From Magnetospirillum sp. (GTDB taxonomy: Bacteria; Pseudomonadota; Alphaproteobacteria; Rhodospirillales; Magnetospirillaceae): 48,570 bases of DNA. Positions 1 to 8,089 of the stretch are shown here, in pieces (position 1 is the stretch's first letter; each line of letters opens with the position of its first letter). The stretch is from the NCBI GenBank assembly GCA_016212565.1, contig JACRFY010000144.1, positions 1 through 48,570 on the forward strand, in the 5' to 3' direction. A model generated the notes under the pieces. That model was not told the DNA's origin and searched no databases. It saw only the letters and a list, made by a program, of their open reading frames with translations. Position numbers and translations under genes: made by a program.

Positions 1-67
1 CCGTGCTTGTCACGGCCATCCACGCGGTGCCATTCCCGATAACGGTGGAAATTGGGGATCGGCGTGG

Positions 68-90
68 ATGCCCGGAACAAGTCCGGGCAT
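68..90. repeat. 9-bp palindromic hairpin repeat
   Basis: ATGCCCGGA (68-76) and TCCGGGCAT (82-90) form a perfect 9-bp stem around a 5-base loop. Palindromes of this kind, built on ATGCCCGGA, are dispersed intergenic repeats in many alphaproteobacteria (family knowledge). It lies downstream of the minus-strand gene ending at 191 and could also act as a weak stop for it, but no T-run follows on either strand. Nothing else is seen in 1-190. Confidence 0.55.
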
Positions 91-190
91 GACGCTAACT
101 CTTTGGAACGAATGCATTTACCTCTTAACTGAACCGTATTGAGCCTAAACCGCGCGCGACCTACGGGGGCGCGGGCGTCTCCGCTACGCT

Positions 191-1093
191 TCAGAACCCT
201 TCCAGCTTTGTCGCAGGCAAATAATTGGCGAGCAGCCATGAAATCTGGCCTGCATCGATCGACAGGGCGCTGGCATTCAGCTCGAAACGGCGATCGTCGA
301 TGAGCGTCACCGAATACCAGACCTCCTTGCCGGCGCTGTCCTCGAACTCCACCTTGGCGATTCCCTCCCACGCCACGGGTGTGCCGAAGTCGCGCCAGTA
401 GAGGCCCCTGACGTCGATACGCAATACCTCGCCACCGCGAACCATGTCGCGGACGTAGCGCACCCCGTTCCAGAGCAAGGTGAGCAGAACGGCAAGCAGG
501 AACACCATCATCAGGTTGAGCAATAGGCCCGATTCGAGCCATTCGACCAGGATGGCTACGACGACGACCAGGGCGGTCGGCGCGGCCAGCAGGTAGATCG
601 CGGCCATCTTGAGGGCACGCAGCCGGCTGATGCTGGCAACGACGGCCTTCTCGACTCGCGTTACCTCCTCGACGCTGGCCGGTCGCACCGCCAGCACCTC
701 GGCCTGGAAGTCGAGGGTCAAACCGGCGAGCGGATGGTTGCCGTCCAGGACCACGGCCTCGTCGCGGAGCTCGGTCACCCGGTAGAGCTGCGCTCCCTTG
801 CCCAGGTCACGCTCGACCATGTCGCCCTGACTGGGCGGACGCTCGAACTGGTCGATGCCGGCCACAACGACCAGATCCGGGTCATATTCCTCGAAGGCAT
901 CCTTCGGCTCCAGGCGCACGGTGACCACGTCGCCGACGTTCTTGCCGTCCAGCGCCTGCTCGATCTTGTCGAAAATGTCATGATAGCCGCCGTGGACGTA
1001 GCGGATGGGATCCTCGCCCTCATCGATTACCCGGCCGTGAACGTCGGTCACCCGCTGATGCAGGGTTACGGCCGAATTCTTGGTAATTTTCAT
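191..1093 (-). CDS. SlyD-like FKBP peptidyl-prolyl isomerase with C-terminal membrane domain
   Basis: A 300-residue protein. Residues 1-140 read as a SlyD-type FKBP: an N-terminal FKBP strand region, a GGYHDIFDKIEQALDG segment (35-50), an insert-in-flap region near 65-110, and the DGNHPLAG hallmark at 117-124. SlyD proteins are prolyl isomerases and chaperones of the cytoplasm. Unlike SlyD, which ends soon after this point (often in a His-rich metal tail), this protein continues with two hydrophobic segments (about 164-184 and 189-209) and a roughly 80-residue tail containing a GLYWRDFGTPVAWEGI stretch that resembles bacterial PH-like domains. The ATG at 1093 was chosen because GGGAG lies 7-8 bases upstream; an ATG at 1144 would add 17 unconserved residues. 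It is the last of three minus-strand genes and its start lies inside the 3' end of the upstream gene. The isomerase assignment is firm; the function of the membrane part is unknown. Confidence 0.8.
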   Translation of the reverse strand: MKITKNSAVTLHQRVTDVHGRVIDEGEDPIRYVHGGYHDIFDKIEQALDGKNVGDVVTVRLEPKDAFEEYDPDLVVVAGIDQFERPPSQGDMVERDLGKGAQLYRVTELRDEAVVLDGNHPLAGLTLDFQAEVLAVRPASVEEVTRVEKAVVASISRLRALKMAAIYLLAAPTALVVVVAILVEWLESGLLLNLMMVFLLAVLLTLLWNGVRYVRDMVRGGEVLRIDVRGLYWRDFGTPVAWEGIAKVEFEDSAGKEVWYSVTLIDDRRFELNASALSIDAGQISWLLANYLPATKLEGF

Positions 1094-1400
1094 TGGAATG
1101 CTCCCAGGCAGACCGGGCGCTCTTGTCTGCCCCCTGCTCATCACGGCGGGTGGCCTGGAACTCCTGGGCGTCCAGAAGCTGTTGCTGCTCAGGAGTGAGC
1201 CCCGGACCCGACGCCTTCACCTTGCCTCGACCCAGGAGCGCGCCGATGGCCAGCAGCGCGCCTCCAATCAGAACGACGGCGAGGCCGCCCAGGGCGAAGA
1301 CCCCGAAGAGGGCTTGCAGTTCGCCGGAATTGGTCATGACCATTGCCCCGGCCATTCCCAGCCCGAACAAAATGACGGCGTAGCCAACCAGACGCAGCAT
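1020..1400 (-). CDS. Small two-helix membrane protein, unknown function
   Basis: A 126-residue protein with two hydrophobic segments in its first 60 residues (from about 4-24 and 33-58) and a hydrophilic Gln/Glu/Arg-rich tail. No family is recognised. Its ATG shares one base with the TGA stop of the upstream membrane gene (TGATG at 1398-1402), which suggests translational coupling; a second ATG in frame at 1409 is also possible. Its last 24 codons overlap the start of the SlyD-like gene by 74 bases, an unusually long overlap, so the C-terminal tail is less certain than the membrane part. Confidence 0.5.
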   Translation of the reverse strand: MLRLVGYAVILFGLGMAGAMVMTNSGELQALFGVFALGGLAVVLIGGALLAIGALLGRGKVKASGPGLTPEQQQLLDAQEFQATRRDEQGADKSARSAWEHSNENYQEFGRNPASAGDRRSRPGNR

Positions 1401-1744
1401 CACCCCCATAGGTTGAACTCCACAAGAAAGCCGATCCAGAACAAGCCATTGCCCAGCAGAAGGGCGGCTTGCACCGCGACCACGACCGAACGTCCCCGCC
1501 TGCTTGCGCGCAGGATGAGCGATACGATCATGGGAAGCAGCAGAACCACCAGGGCAAGAGCGGGATAGAGCGCGAACGGGGTCGGCTGCGGCTTGCCGGA
1601 AAACAACAGCGCACCGCCGATCAAAAAAGTCAGCCACGCCGCGCCGAAAGTCCCCGCCACGGTCAGGACTAAAATGGGCAAACCCGTGATCAATCGCGCG
1701 AATTTGGCAGAGAACCGCTCCTGCCTAATAGCAGACCCCTCCAT
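1400..1744 (-). CDS. Small membrane protein, unknown function
   Basis: A 114-residue protein with about three hydrophobic segments (roughly 18-48, 55-80 and 88-110) and a positively charged loop (ASRRGRS) between the last two. No known family is recognised. It is the first gene of a three-gene minus-strand group that ends with the SlyD-like isomerase; its stop overlaps the next start by one base. The ATG at 1744 follows a run of eight G residues that could serve as a ribosome-binding site. The group as a whole may form a membrane complex, but this is inference from co-orientation only. Confidence 0.55.
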   Translation of the reverse strand: MEGSAIRQERFSAKFARLITGLPILVLTVAGTFGAAWLTFLIGGALLFSGKPQPTPFALYPALALVVLLLPMIVSLILRASRRGRSVVVAVQAALLLGNGLFWIGFLVEFNLWG

Positions 1745-2182
1745 TCGCCCCCCCCTGCAACGGCTTTCCCACTACCACCCGGCTGTCAGGGTAGACGCCC
1801 CAACGGTAAGAGCAAATGCAAAATTTCCCACTGTTTGCCCTCTTCAAGGAAGGATTGCTCTTGGTTAACGGGGCGGAAACACGGGGGAAATTGGGCTGTC
1901 TGGCGAGTGGCACACTGGTGCTCGCCCTCACCCATGCCGCCCGCCGTGATGCGGCCATGCGCTCCTGGGCTATCGTTCGAAAAGCTAAGGGGAGCCGGCC
2001 CCATGCGCGCGGGCATTTCGCAGTTCAATTCGCATGGACCACAATGATGCGCTATTCCAAGCGAAAACAGCACGTTAGTGACTAGCAGCGAGCATTCGTA
2101 AAGCCAAGGTCGGGAGTTCGAGTCTCTCCGCCGGCACCACCCGCAAACCTCCCCGCATGGCACGGTCTCTACGTCGCGACGC
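1745..2182. other. 438-base intergenic region
   Basis: No convincing protein gene. Open frames on both strands here have no recognisable motif, and one on the minus strand (with an RRRDSNSRPWLYEC-like peptide) is simply the antisense of tRNA sequence. The one informative element is the tRNA-Thr 3' fragment at 2095-2139, annotated separately. Confidence 0.6.
2095..2139 (+). pseudogene. 3' half of a tRNA-Thr(CGU) gene, candidate attachment-site scar
   Basis: The block begins in an anticodon loop (TTCGTAA, anticodon CGT), continues through a plausible 3' anticodon stem (AGCCA) and variable loop, a complete T arm (GGGAG 2112-2116, TTCGAGT, CTCTC 2124-2128), an acceptor strand CGCCGGC (2129-2135), discriminator A and an encoded CCA (2137-2139). 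Upstream of the loop the sequence does not pair with AGCCA, and no D arm or 5' acceptor strand (GCCGGCG expected) is present, so no full tRNA can fold. A fragment running from the anticodon loop to the CCA end is the typical footprint of integrase-mediated insertion into a tRNA gene. The attachment-site reading is inference; no integrase gene is visible in the window. Confidence 0.75.
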
Positions 2183-3229
2183 CTAAGGCTTGCCGGCCTT
2201 CTTCTTGAGTCCCTTCCAAAACACCTCTTGCAGGCGTTCCGAAGAATTTTCGCAGTACGAGTAGAAACTCGACGACGACGAGATGGGGGTGATGATCTCC
2301 GGCGCGGTGACCAGGACCTTGTCCATATGCGCTTCCGAGCCGCGGATCATGTTGGCATAGCCGTTGTAGTTGGATTCGGCGGCGGCGTTTTCCGGCTTCA
2401 TCATGAACGAGAGAAACCTCAAGGCATCGGCCTTGTTGGGGGCGCCCTTGGGCACCGACATCACGTCCGACCACACCAGATTGCCCTCGCGCGGATAGGC
2501 GTAGCGCAGCGTCGGCCGTTTCAGGCGGGCCTTCAGGGCGTCGCCGTTCCAGGCCACCACCAGCACGTTGTTCGTGTCGACCATGGCCTCGACGATGCCG
2601 TCGATGGTCGGCACGGCATAGCGCTGCAACATCGGCAGCAGCAGCGCCTCGGCCTTGGCCAGGGTGTCCGGCTGAACCGAGCAGCGCGGCTGGCCGAGGA
2701 AGACCAGCGCCATCTGCACCATGTCGTAGCCGGCATCCATCAGCGAGATGCGTCCCTTGAGGTCGGTCGGCGGATCGAACAGCAGCCGCAGCGTGTTGAT
2801 GTCGCCCTTGTAGAGGGCGGTGTCGACGACAAAGCCGGTGGTGCCCCAGACATGGGGAACCGAATATTCGTTGCGGGGATCGAAGGCCCGCGAGCGCCAG
2901 TTTTGCTCGACATGCCAGAAATTGGCCAGGCTGTCGGCGGCGATCTTCTCCAGCAGGCCGCGGGCGGCGAGATCCTTGATGTGATAATCGGCGGGAAAGG
3001 TGATGTCATAGCCGGAATGGCCGGTCTCCAGCGGCGTCAGCATGTCGACATAGTTGGTGACGGTGTCGATCCGCACCGAGACGCCGGTTTCGCGCTCGAA
3101 CTTGCTCACCAGTTCGGGGGCCAGATAGCTGGCCCAGGTGTGGATGCGCAGCTCGCGCGCTTCGGTCCCACCGACGGTCAGCACCAAGGCCAATGCGGCC
3201 AAGCCCACCCGGGCGAATTCCTGCCTCAT
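2183..3229 (-). CDS. Polyamine-type ABC transporter substrate-binding protein (PotD/PotF-like)
   Basis: A 348-residue periplasmic binding protein. Residues 1-24 form a signal peptide with a hydrophobic core (LAALALVLTV) ending near TEA-RE. The mature part starts with LRIHTWASYLAPELV and contains YDITFPADY and WGTTGFVVD stretches, all typical of the spermidine/putrescine-binding family (extracellular solute-binding protein 1/8 type). ATG at 3229 was chosen because it gives a clean signal peptide and has GGGA just upstream; the frame extends 49 codons further up. No permease or ATPase genes flank it: the neighbour upstream is a divergent antiporter gene whose start lies 136 bases away. It is therefore an orphan binding protein, and the ligand (putrescine, spermidine or another organic cation) cannot be told from the sequence. 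Confidence 0.85.
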   Translation of the reverse strand: MRQEFARVGLAALALVLTVGGTEARELRIHTWASYLAPELVSKFERETGVSVRIDTVTNYVDMLTPLETGHSGYDITFPADYHIKDLAARGLLEKIAADSLANFWHVEQNWRSRAFDPRNEYSVPHVWGTTGFVVDTALYKGDINTLRLLFDPPTDLKGRISLMDAGYDMVQMALVFLGQPRCSVQPDTLAKAEALLLPMLQRYAVPTIDGIVEAMVDTNNVLVVAWNGDALKARLKRPTLRYAYPREGNLVWSDVMSVPKGAPNKADALRFLSFMMKPENAAAESNYNGYANMIRGSEAHMDKVLVTAPEIITPISSSSSFYSYCENSSERLQEVFWKGLKKKAGKP

Positions 3230-3365
3230 CGTCCCATCCCCCGTCCACCCGCCGCAGGCCATGATATCGATTGCGCCGCCACCGCGCTTGCGCTTTTTGA
3301 TTGCCACAATGTCGCCCATACTTGTGAGTAAACCAGGGCAACGATTGGCCCTCAACGAGACGACG

Positions 3366-4661
3366 ATGCCGACCACCCATGCCGAATTGACCGCCGCCGC
3401 CCTTGCGGCCCTCGCCGCCTTGATCTGCGGCGTGGGAATGATGCGGCTGCGTCAACCGGCCATCCTCGGCTACATCCTCGCCGGGGTGGTGCTGGGGCCG
3501 AGCGGCCTGTCGCTGATTTCCAACACCCATGCCGTCGAGGCCCTGGCCGAGTTCGGGGTGCTGATGCTGCTGTTCGTCGTCGGTGTCGAGCTCGACCTCA
3601 ACCGTTTCATCGCCGGCTGGCGCACAGCCGCCTTCGCCACCGTGTTGCAGATCGGCGGCTCGGTGGGCACGGCGCTGCTGTTGCGCCACGTGCTGGGCTG
3701 GAGCTTCGGCCTGTCGGTGGTGCTGGGCTTTGCCGTGGCGGTGTCCTCGACCGCGGTGGTGATCAAGATGCTCGAGGCATCCGGCGAGATCGACACCCCG
3801 GTCGGGCGCACCACCGTCGGCATCCTCATCGCCCAGGACATGGCGGTGGTGCCGATGCTGCTGATCGTCGGCGGTCTCAGCCGGCGCGGCATCGAGACCG
3901 ACGACATGATCAAGGTGGTCCTCTCGGTGGTGGTGCTGGCCGGGCTGTGCCGATTGCTGGTGCGCCGGCCGCTCAAGCTGCCGCGTGTCGGCGGGCTGGC
4001 CGGCAACGGCGACCTCGGGCCGCTGATGGCGCTGGCGTGGTGCTTCGGCGCCGCCGCCCTGTCGGGCTTCATGGAGCTGTCGCCGGCCTACGGCGCCTTC
4101 ATCGCCGGGGTGGTGATCGGCAATTCGGCCCAGCGGGAAAGCGTGCTCAAGCATGCGCACCCGGTGCAGGCGGTGCTGCTGATGGTGTTCTTTCTCTCCA
4201 TCGGCCTGATGCTCGATATCGCCTTCATCTGGCGCAACCTCGGCCAGGTGGCGCTGCTGCTGCTGATGGTGACGCTGTTCAAGACGGTGCTCAATGTCGG
4301 CGCGCTGCGACTGGTCAAGGTCGAGTGGACCGGCGCCCTGTTGGCGGGAGCGGCACTGGCCCAGATCGGCGAGTTTTCGTTCCTGCTCGCGGAAACCGGC
4401 AAGTCGGCCAGGCTGATCACCGCCCAGGAGACCAAGCTGGTGGTGGCGGTCACCGTGTTGTCGCTGCTGCTGTCGCCGTTCTGGCTGTTGACCATGCGGC
4501 GCCTGCATCGCATCGCCGACAGCGGCGTCGACAATCTGCGCCAGATGCTCGACCTGGTCTATGGCCGCGAAGCCTCGGTGATCGCGGCGGTCGCGCGGCG
4601 TGCCCTGCAACGCCGCCGCCCGCTGGCACTGCCCAAGCCGGAAACGGCCGGCGATGCCTGA
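3366..4661 (+). CDS. CPA2-family monovalent cation/proton antiporter, membrane domain only
   Basis: A 431-residue polytopic membrane protein of the Kef/CPA2 family. Landmarks are [19 protein letters not shown] near the N terminus, a GVELDLNRF segment, the [12 protein letters not shown] helix, the [12 protein letters not shown] helix carrying the conserved Q-D pair of the ion-translocation region, and GEFSFLLAE late in the protein. It exchanges K+ or Na+ for protons across the inner membrane. Unlike KefB/KefC, no C-terminal NAD-binding RCK (TrkA-N) domain is present; the protein ends about 40 residues after the last helix. The ATG at 3366 matches the usual start. The stop overlaps the start of rnhB by 8 bases (ATGCCTGA), so the two genes are co-transcribed. 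The cation is unknown. Confidence 0.88.
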   Translation: MPTTHAELTAAALAALAALICGVGMMRLRQPAILGYILAGVVLGPSGLSLISNTHAVEALAEFGVLMLLFVVGVELDLNRFIAGWRTAAFATVLQIGGSVGTALLLRHVLGWSFGLSVVLGFAVAVSSTAVVIKMLEASGEIDTPVGRTTVGILIAQDMAVVPMLLIVGGLSRRGIETDDMIKVVLSVVVLAGLCRLLVRRPLKLPRVGGLAGNGDLGPLMALAWCFGAAALSGFMELSPAYGAFIAGVVIGNSAQRESVLKHAHPVQAVLLMVFFLSIGLMLDIAFIWRNLGQVALLLLMVTLFKTVLNVGALRLVKVEWTGALLAGAALAQIGEFSFLLAETGKSARLITAQETKLVVAVTVLSLLLSPFWLLTMRRLHRIADSGVDNLRQMLDLVYGREASVIAAVARRALQRRRPLALPKPETAGDA

Positions 4662-5262
4662 TTTCGCCCACGAGACGGCGCTGGGCGGCATCGTCGCCGG
4701 CTTCGACGAGGTCGGACGCGGCCCGCTGGCCGGCCCGGTGGTGGCGGCGGCGGTGATTCTCGATCGCGCGGCCCTTCACCCCCGTCTGGCCGCCGAGCTG
4801 GACGATTCGAAGAAACTGCGCCCAGGTCGGCGCGAGGCCTTGGCGGCGCTGGTGCTCGACACCGCCGCGGTCGGCATCGGCACCGCCTCGGTGGCCGAAA
4901 TCGACGCCGTGAATATTCTTCAGGCGACGTTCCTGGCGATGATCCGCGCCCACGCCGCGCTTGGCCGCGCCATCGACTGGGCGCTGGTGGATGGCAACCG
5001 TCCCCCCGGTGGCCTGCCCTGCCCGGTGCGCTGCCTGATCGGCGGCGACGGGTTGAGCTTGTCGATCGCCGCCGCCTCGGTGGTGGCCAAGGTCCATCGC
5101 GACCGGCTGATGGCGGACCTGGCCCTGGCCTGTCCCGGCTATGGCTGGGAGCGCAATGCCGGCTACGGCACCGCCGCCCATCTCGAGGCGCTGCGGCGGC
5201 TGGGACCGACGCCCCACCACCGCCGTTCGTTCGCGCCCGTGGCGCAGATGGTGCTGCTGTAG
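4654..5262 (+). CDS. rnhB: Ribonuclease HII
   Basis: A 202-residue enzyme that cleaves the RNA strand of RNA/DNA hybrids and removes misincorporated ribonucleotides. The family motif [15 protein letters not shown] holds the catalytic Asp18-Glu19 pair; [11 protein letters not shown], the VDGNRPP region with another acidic residue, and [10 protein letters not shown] follow in the canonical order. Length is normal for bacterial RNase HII. The ATG at 4654 lies inside the end of the antiporter gene, which implies coupled translation. The next gene is convergent and begins, on the other strand, at the very next base after the stop, so the two genes share no terminator spacer. Confidence 0.95.
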   Translation: MPDFAHETALGGIVAGFDEVGRGPLAGPVVAAAVILDRAALHPRLAAELDDSKKLRPGRREALAALVLDTAAVGIGTASVAEIDAVNILQATFLAMIRAHAALGRAIDWALVDGNRPPGGLPCPVRCLIGGDGLSLSIAAASVVAKVHRDRLMADLALACPGYGWERNAGYGTAAHLEALRRLGPTPHHRRSFAPVAQMVLL

Positions 5263-5820
5263 CTAACGGTTCGCCCCCGGCACCCACAGGACGTCGGCGG
5301 TGCCGTTGTCGTTGAGGCTGCGGGCGAGGACGAACAGGTGGTCGGACAGGCGGTTGGCATAGGCGATGGCCTGGGCGCCGACCGGCTCGGCCTCGGCCAG
5401 AGCGGTGATCAGGCGCTCGGCGCGGCGGATTACCGTGCGGGCATGATGAAGGTGAGCCGCCGCGCGCGTGCCGCCGGGCAGGACGAACGAGTTCAGCGGC
5501 GCCAGGGTGGCGTTGATGGCATCGATCTCGGTTTCCAGGCGGGTGACGTGGGCGACGGTGATGCGCAGGGCCGGCTTGCCGTCGCTCTCGGGCAGGCACA
5601 GGTCGGCGCCGAGGTCGAACAGGTCGTTCTGGATCCGCGCCAGCATGGCGTCGGCCTCGCCGTCGGTTTCCAGCCGCGCCAGGCCGATCACCGCATTGGC
5701 CTCGTCGACGGTGCCGTAGGCCTCGACGCGCAGGGCGTGCTTGGCAACCCGCTTGCCGTCGCCGAGTGCGGTCTTGCCCTTGTCGCCGGAGCGTGTGTAG
5801 ATGCGCGTCAGCCGAACCAT
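5263..5820 (-). CDS. Cob(I)yrinic acid a,c-diamide adenosyltransferase, PduO type
   Basis: A 185-residue PduO-type ATP:corrinoid adenosyltransferase, which transfers the 5'-deoxyadenosyl group of ATP to cob(I)alamin to make coenzyme B12. The N-terminal IYTRSGDKGKTALGDGKRV loop is the ATP-binding signature, VEAYGTVDEANAVIG follows, and the C-terminal RRAERL helix and NRLSDHLFVLAR are typical. The ATG at 5820 is preceded by a good GGAGG. It stands alone between convergent rnhB and divergent lptG. Its product is relevant to B12 enzymes, including the B12-type radical SAM protein at 32264, but no direct link can be shown. Confidence 0.93.
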   Translation of the reverse strand: MVRLTRIYTRSGDKGKTALGDGKRVAKHALRVEAYGTVDEANAVIGLARLETDGEADAMLARIQNDLFDLGADLCLPESDGKPALRITVAHVTRLETEIDAINATLAPLNSFVLPGGTRAAAHLHHARTVIRRAERLITALAEAEPVGAQAIAYANRLSDHLFVLARSLNDNGTADVLWVPGANR

Positions 5821-5904
5821 GCTGCCTCCGAGCTGCTGTGGCTTCCCTGAGCCGTCGCCTGCACTATAATCCCTCCGACGCCGAATGCACGGACCCCAGC
5901 CGCC

Positions 5905-7011
5905 ATGCGCCTTTCGCCCACCTTCAGCTTCTATGTGGCGCGGCAATTCCTGGTCGCCTTCGCCATTGCGCTGGCGGTGATCATGGGCATCATCTTTCTC
6001 TTCGACGTCATCGAGCTGATCCGTCGCGCCTCGGGCCGCGGCGGGGTCGGCATCAGCCTGCTGCTGGCGATGGCGCTGCTGAAGCTGCCCAAGATGGCCC
6101 ACATCATCCTGCCGTTCGCGGTGATGATCGGGGCGATGATCTCGTTCTGGCGCATGACCCGCACCCACGAACTGGTGGTGGCCCGCTCGGCGGGAGTGTC
6201 GGTCTGGCAGTTTCTCGCTCCGGTGATGATCGCCGTGTTTGCCATCGGCCTCTTCGAGGTGACGGTGTTCAACCCGCTCGGCGCCGCCATGTACAGCCGC
6301 TTCGAGCGCATGCAGGACGAGGTGATCCTCAACCGCAGCTCGGCGCTGGACGTCTCCGAAGTGGGATTGTGGCTGCGCGAGGGGCAGGAAGGCGGCGGCC
6401 AGATGGTGGTCCACGCCGACGAGGTGCGCCAGGAGGGCCTGACCCTCAAGATGCAGTCGGTTCACATTTTCCTCTACGACACGCCGTCCCATTTCACCCA
6501 CCGCCTGCTGGCCGAGCGGGCGCAGTTGGCCAATGGAACCGTCGAGCTGGAGAAGGTGTGGCACATGGAGCCCGGCAAGCCGTCGGTCTACATCGAAACG
6601 CTGCACCTGCCGACCCAGCTGACGCTGGAACGGGTCCAGGACAATTTCGCCTCGCCGGAAGCGCTGTCGTTCTGGCAATTGCCGGCGTTCATCGCCTTCT
6701 TCGAAAAGGCCGGGTTCACCGCCGTCAAGCACCGCATGTACCAGCAGTCGCTGCTGTCGTCGCCGTTCCTGCTGTGCGGCATGGTGCTGATCGCCGCGGT
6801 GTTTTCGCTGTCGCCCAACATCCGCTCCGGCGGCCTGATGATGCGCATCGGCGGCGGCGTCGCCTCGGGCTTCGTGCTCTACTTTTTTTCCAAGCTGGTC
6901 TATGCCCTGGGCCTGTCGGCGACGCTGCCGCAGATGCTGGCGGCATGGTCGCCGGCCATGGTGGCCGGACTGTTCGGCGCCGGGGTGCTGTTCCACCTCG
7001 AGGACGGCTGA
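5905..7011 (+). CDS. lptG: LPS export ABC transporter permease LptG
   Basis: A 368-residue permease of the Lpt complex, which pulls lipopolysaccharide from the inner membrane to the outer-membrane translocon with LptB and LptF. It has the family layout: three N-terminal helices, a long periplasmic beta-jellyroll (about 150-250) and three C-terminal helices. The sequence LSFWQLPAFIAFFEKAGF followed by a YQQSLLSSPFLL helix is typical of LptG rather than LptF. In many bacteria lptF and lptG are adjacent; here lptG is alone, with galE ending convergently 10 bases beyond its stop. The ATG at 5905 is the first plausible start. A link to the glycan operon beyond is positional only. Confidence 0.9.
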   Translation: MRLSPTFSFYVARQFLVAFAIALAVIMGIIFLFDVIELIRRASGRGGVGISLLLAMALLKLPKMAHIILPFAVMIGAMISFWRMTRTHELVVARSAGVSVWQFLAPVMIAVFAIGLFEVTVFNPLGAAMYSRFERMQDEVILNRSSALDVSEVGLWLREGQEGGGQMVVHADEVRQEGLTLKMQSVHIFLYDTPSHFTHRLLAERAQLANGTVELEKVWHMEPGKPSVYIETLHLPTQLTLERVQDNFASPEALSFWQLPAFIAFFEKAGFTAVKHRMYQQSLLSSPFLLCGMVLIAAVFSLSPNIRSGGLMMRIGGGVASGFVLYFFSKLVYALGLSATLPQMLAAWSPAMVAGLFGAGVLFHLEDG

Positions 7012-7021
7012 GGGTCGCCGC

Positions 7022-8089
7022 TCAAAAGTCGCTGCAACGTCCGCCTTTTTCCCAATCGCCGAAGCGGGTCGGCTCCGGGCCGGCGGGGCCGCCGGTCTCG
7101 GCCAGACGCGCCTCCCAGGCCAGGGTATCGGCGACGATGGTGTCGAGCGCGTCGTAACGCGGCTGCCAGCCGAGCGAAGTGCGGATGCGCCCGGCGTCGG
7201 CGACCACCGCGGCGGCGTCCCCGGGGCGGCGGGGCCTCTCGACCATCGCCAGGGGGCGGCCCTGCACCCGTTCGACCGCCGCGGCCACTTCGCGCACGGT
7301 GTGGCCGCGCCCGTAGCCGACGTTCAGCACCACCGTCCGGCCGCCGCGCCTCAGGTAGGCCAGGGCGGCCACATGGGCATCGGCAAGATCGGCGACGTGG
7401 ATGAAATCGCGTTCGGCGGTGCCGTCGCGGGTTGGGTAGTCGGTGCCGTAGACCTCCAGTGCCGGGCGCACGCCCAGGGCCGCCAGGCAGGCGGCGCGGA
7501 TCAGGTGGGTGGGACCGGCCCCGGCTTTGCCGGCGCGTTGGCCGGTGCGGCCGGCGGGATCGGCGCCGGCGACGTTGAAATAGCGCAGGATGACACAGGA
7601 TAGCGGATGGACGGCGGCGATGTCCTTCAGCAGCCACTCGGCCGCCAGTTTGGAGCGGCCGTAGGGGTTGACCGGCATCGTCGGCGCGTCCTCGGCGACC
7701 CGCCCCCCGTCTCCTTCGCCATACACCGCGGCGGTGGACGAGAACACCAGGTGGCCGATCCCGGCCGCGACGCAGGCCCGCGCCACCGCCAGGGTGCCCT
7801 CGGTATTGTTGTGCCAATAGCGCAGCGGCTCGCGCACCGATTCGGCGACGCTGATCGAGCCGGCGAAATGGATCACCGCGGCGACGTCGTGGGCACGCAT
7901 GGTTTCGACCATGCGGTCGCCATCGGCAATATCGGCCTCGATCACGGCGATGCCGGCGGGCAGGGCGGCGCGGCTGCCGGTGGAGAAGTCGTCGACGACC
8001 ACCACCCGGTGCCCGGCCTCGACCAACGCCAAGATGGTGTGGCTGCCGAGATAGCCGGCGCCGCCGGTGACCAGAACGGTGTCGGTCAT
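7022..8089 (-). CDS. galE: UDP-glucose 4-epimerase
   Basis: A 355-residue short-chain dehydrogenase/reductase of the GalE type, interconverting UDP-glucose and UDP-galactose (or their N-acetyl forms). The NAD-binding TGGAGYLGSH motif sits at residues 8-17, the catalytic triad is visible as SSTAAVYG and YGRSK, and the HVADLADAH and RYFNVAGAD stretches are in place. Length is slightly above the usual 340. Its ATG at 8089 overlaps the stop of the upstream glycosyltransferase (ATGA, 8086-8089). It is the last gene of the nine-gene operon and probably supplies a UDP-hexose for the glycan. A GalE-like uronate or GlcNAc epimerase cannot be excluded. Confidence 0.9.
   Translation of the reverse strand: MTDTVLVTGGAGYLGSHTILALVEAGHRVVVVDDFSTGSRAALPAGIAVIEADIADGDRMVETMRAHDVAAVIHFAGSISVAESVREPLRYWHNNTEGTLAVARACVAAGIGHLVFSSTAAVYGEGDGGRVAEDAPTMPVNPYGRSKLAAEWLLKDIAAVHPLSCVILRYFNVAGADPAGRTGQRAGKAGAGPTHLIRAACLAALGVRPALEVYGTDYPTRDGTAERDFIHVADLADAHVAALAYLRRGGRTVVLNVGYGRGHTVREVAAAVERVQGRPLAMVERPRRPGDAAAVVADAGRIRTSLGWQPRYDALDTIVADTLAWEARLAETGGPAGPEPTRFGDWEKGGRCSDF

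Noticed and set aside
1816-2085. 89-codon plus-strand frame
   Set aside because: No ribosome-binding site, no motif and no coupling with neighbours.
1786-2163. 125-codon minus-strand frame containing an RRRDSNSRPWLYEC-like peptide
   Set aside because: This peptide is the antisense translation of the tRNA 3' fragment and is a common false gene.
3006-4691. 561-codon minus-strand frame
   Set aside because: Antisense to the antiporter; extreme Gln/His content marks it as a shadow of high-GC coding DNA.
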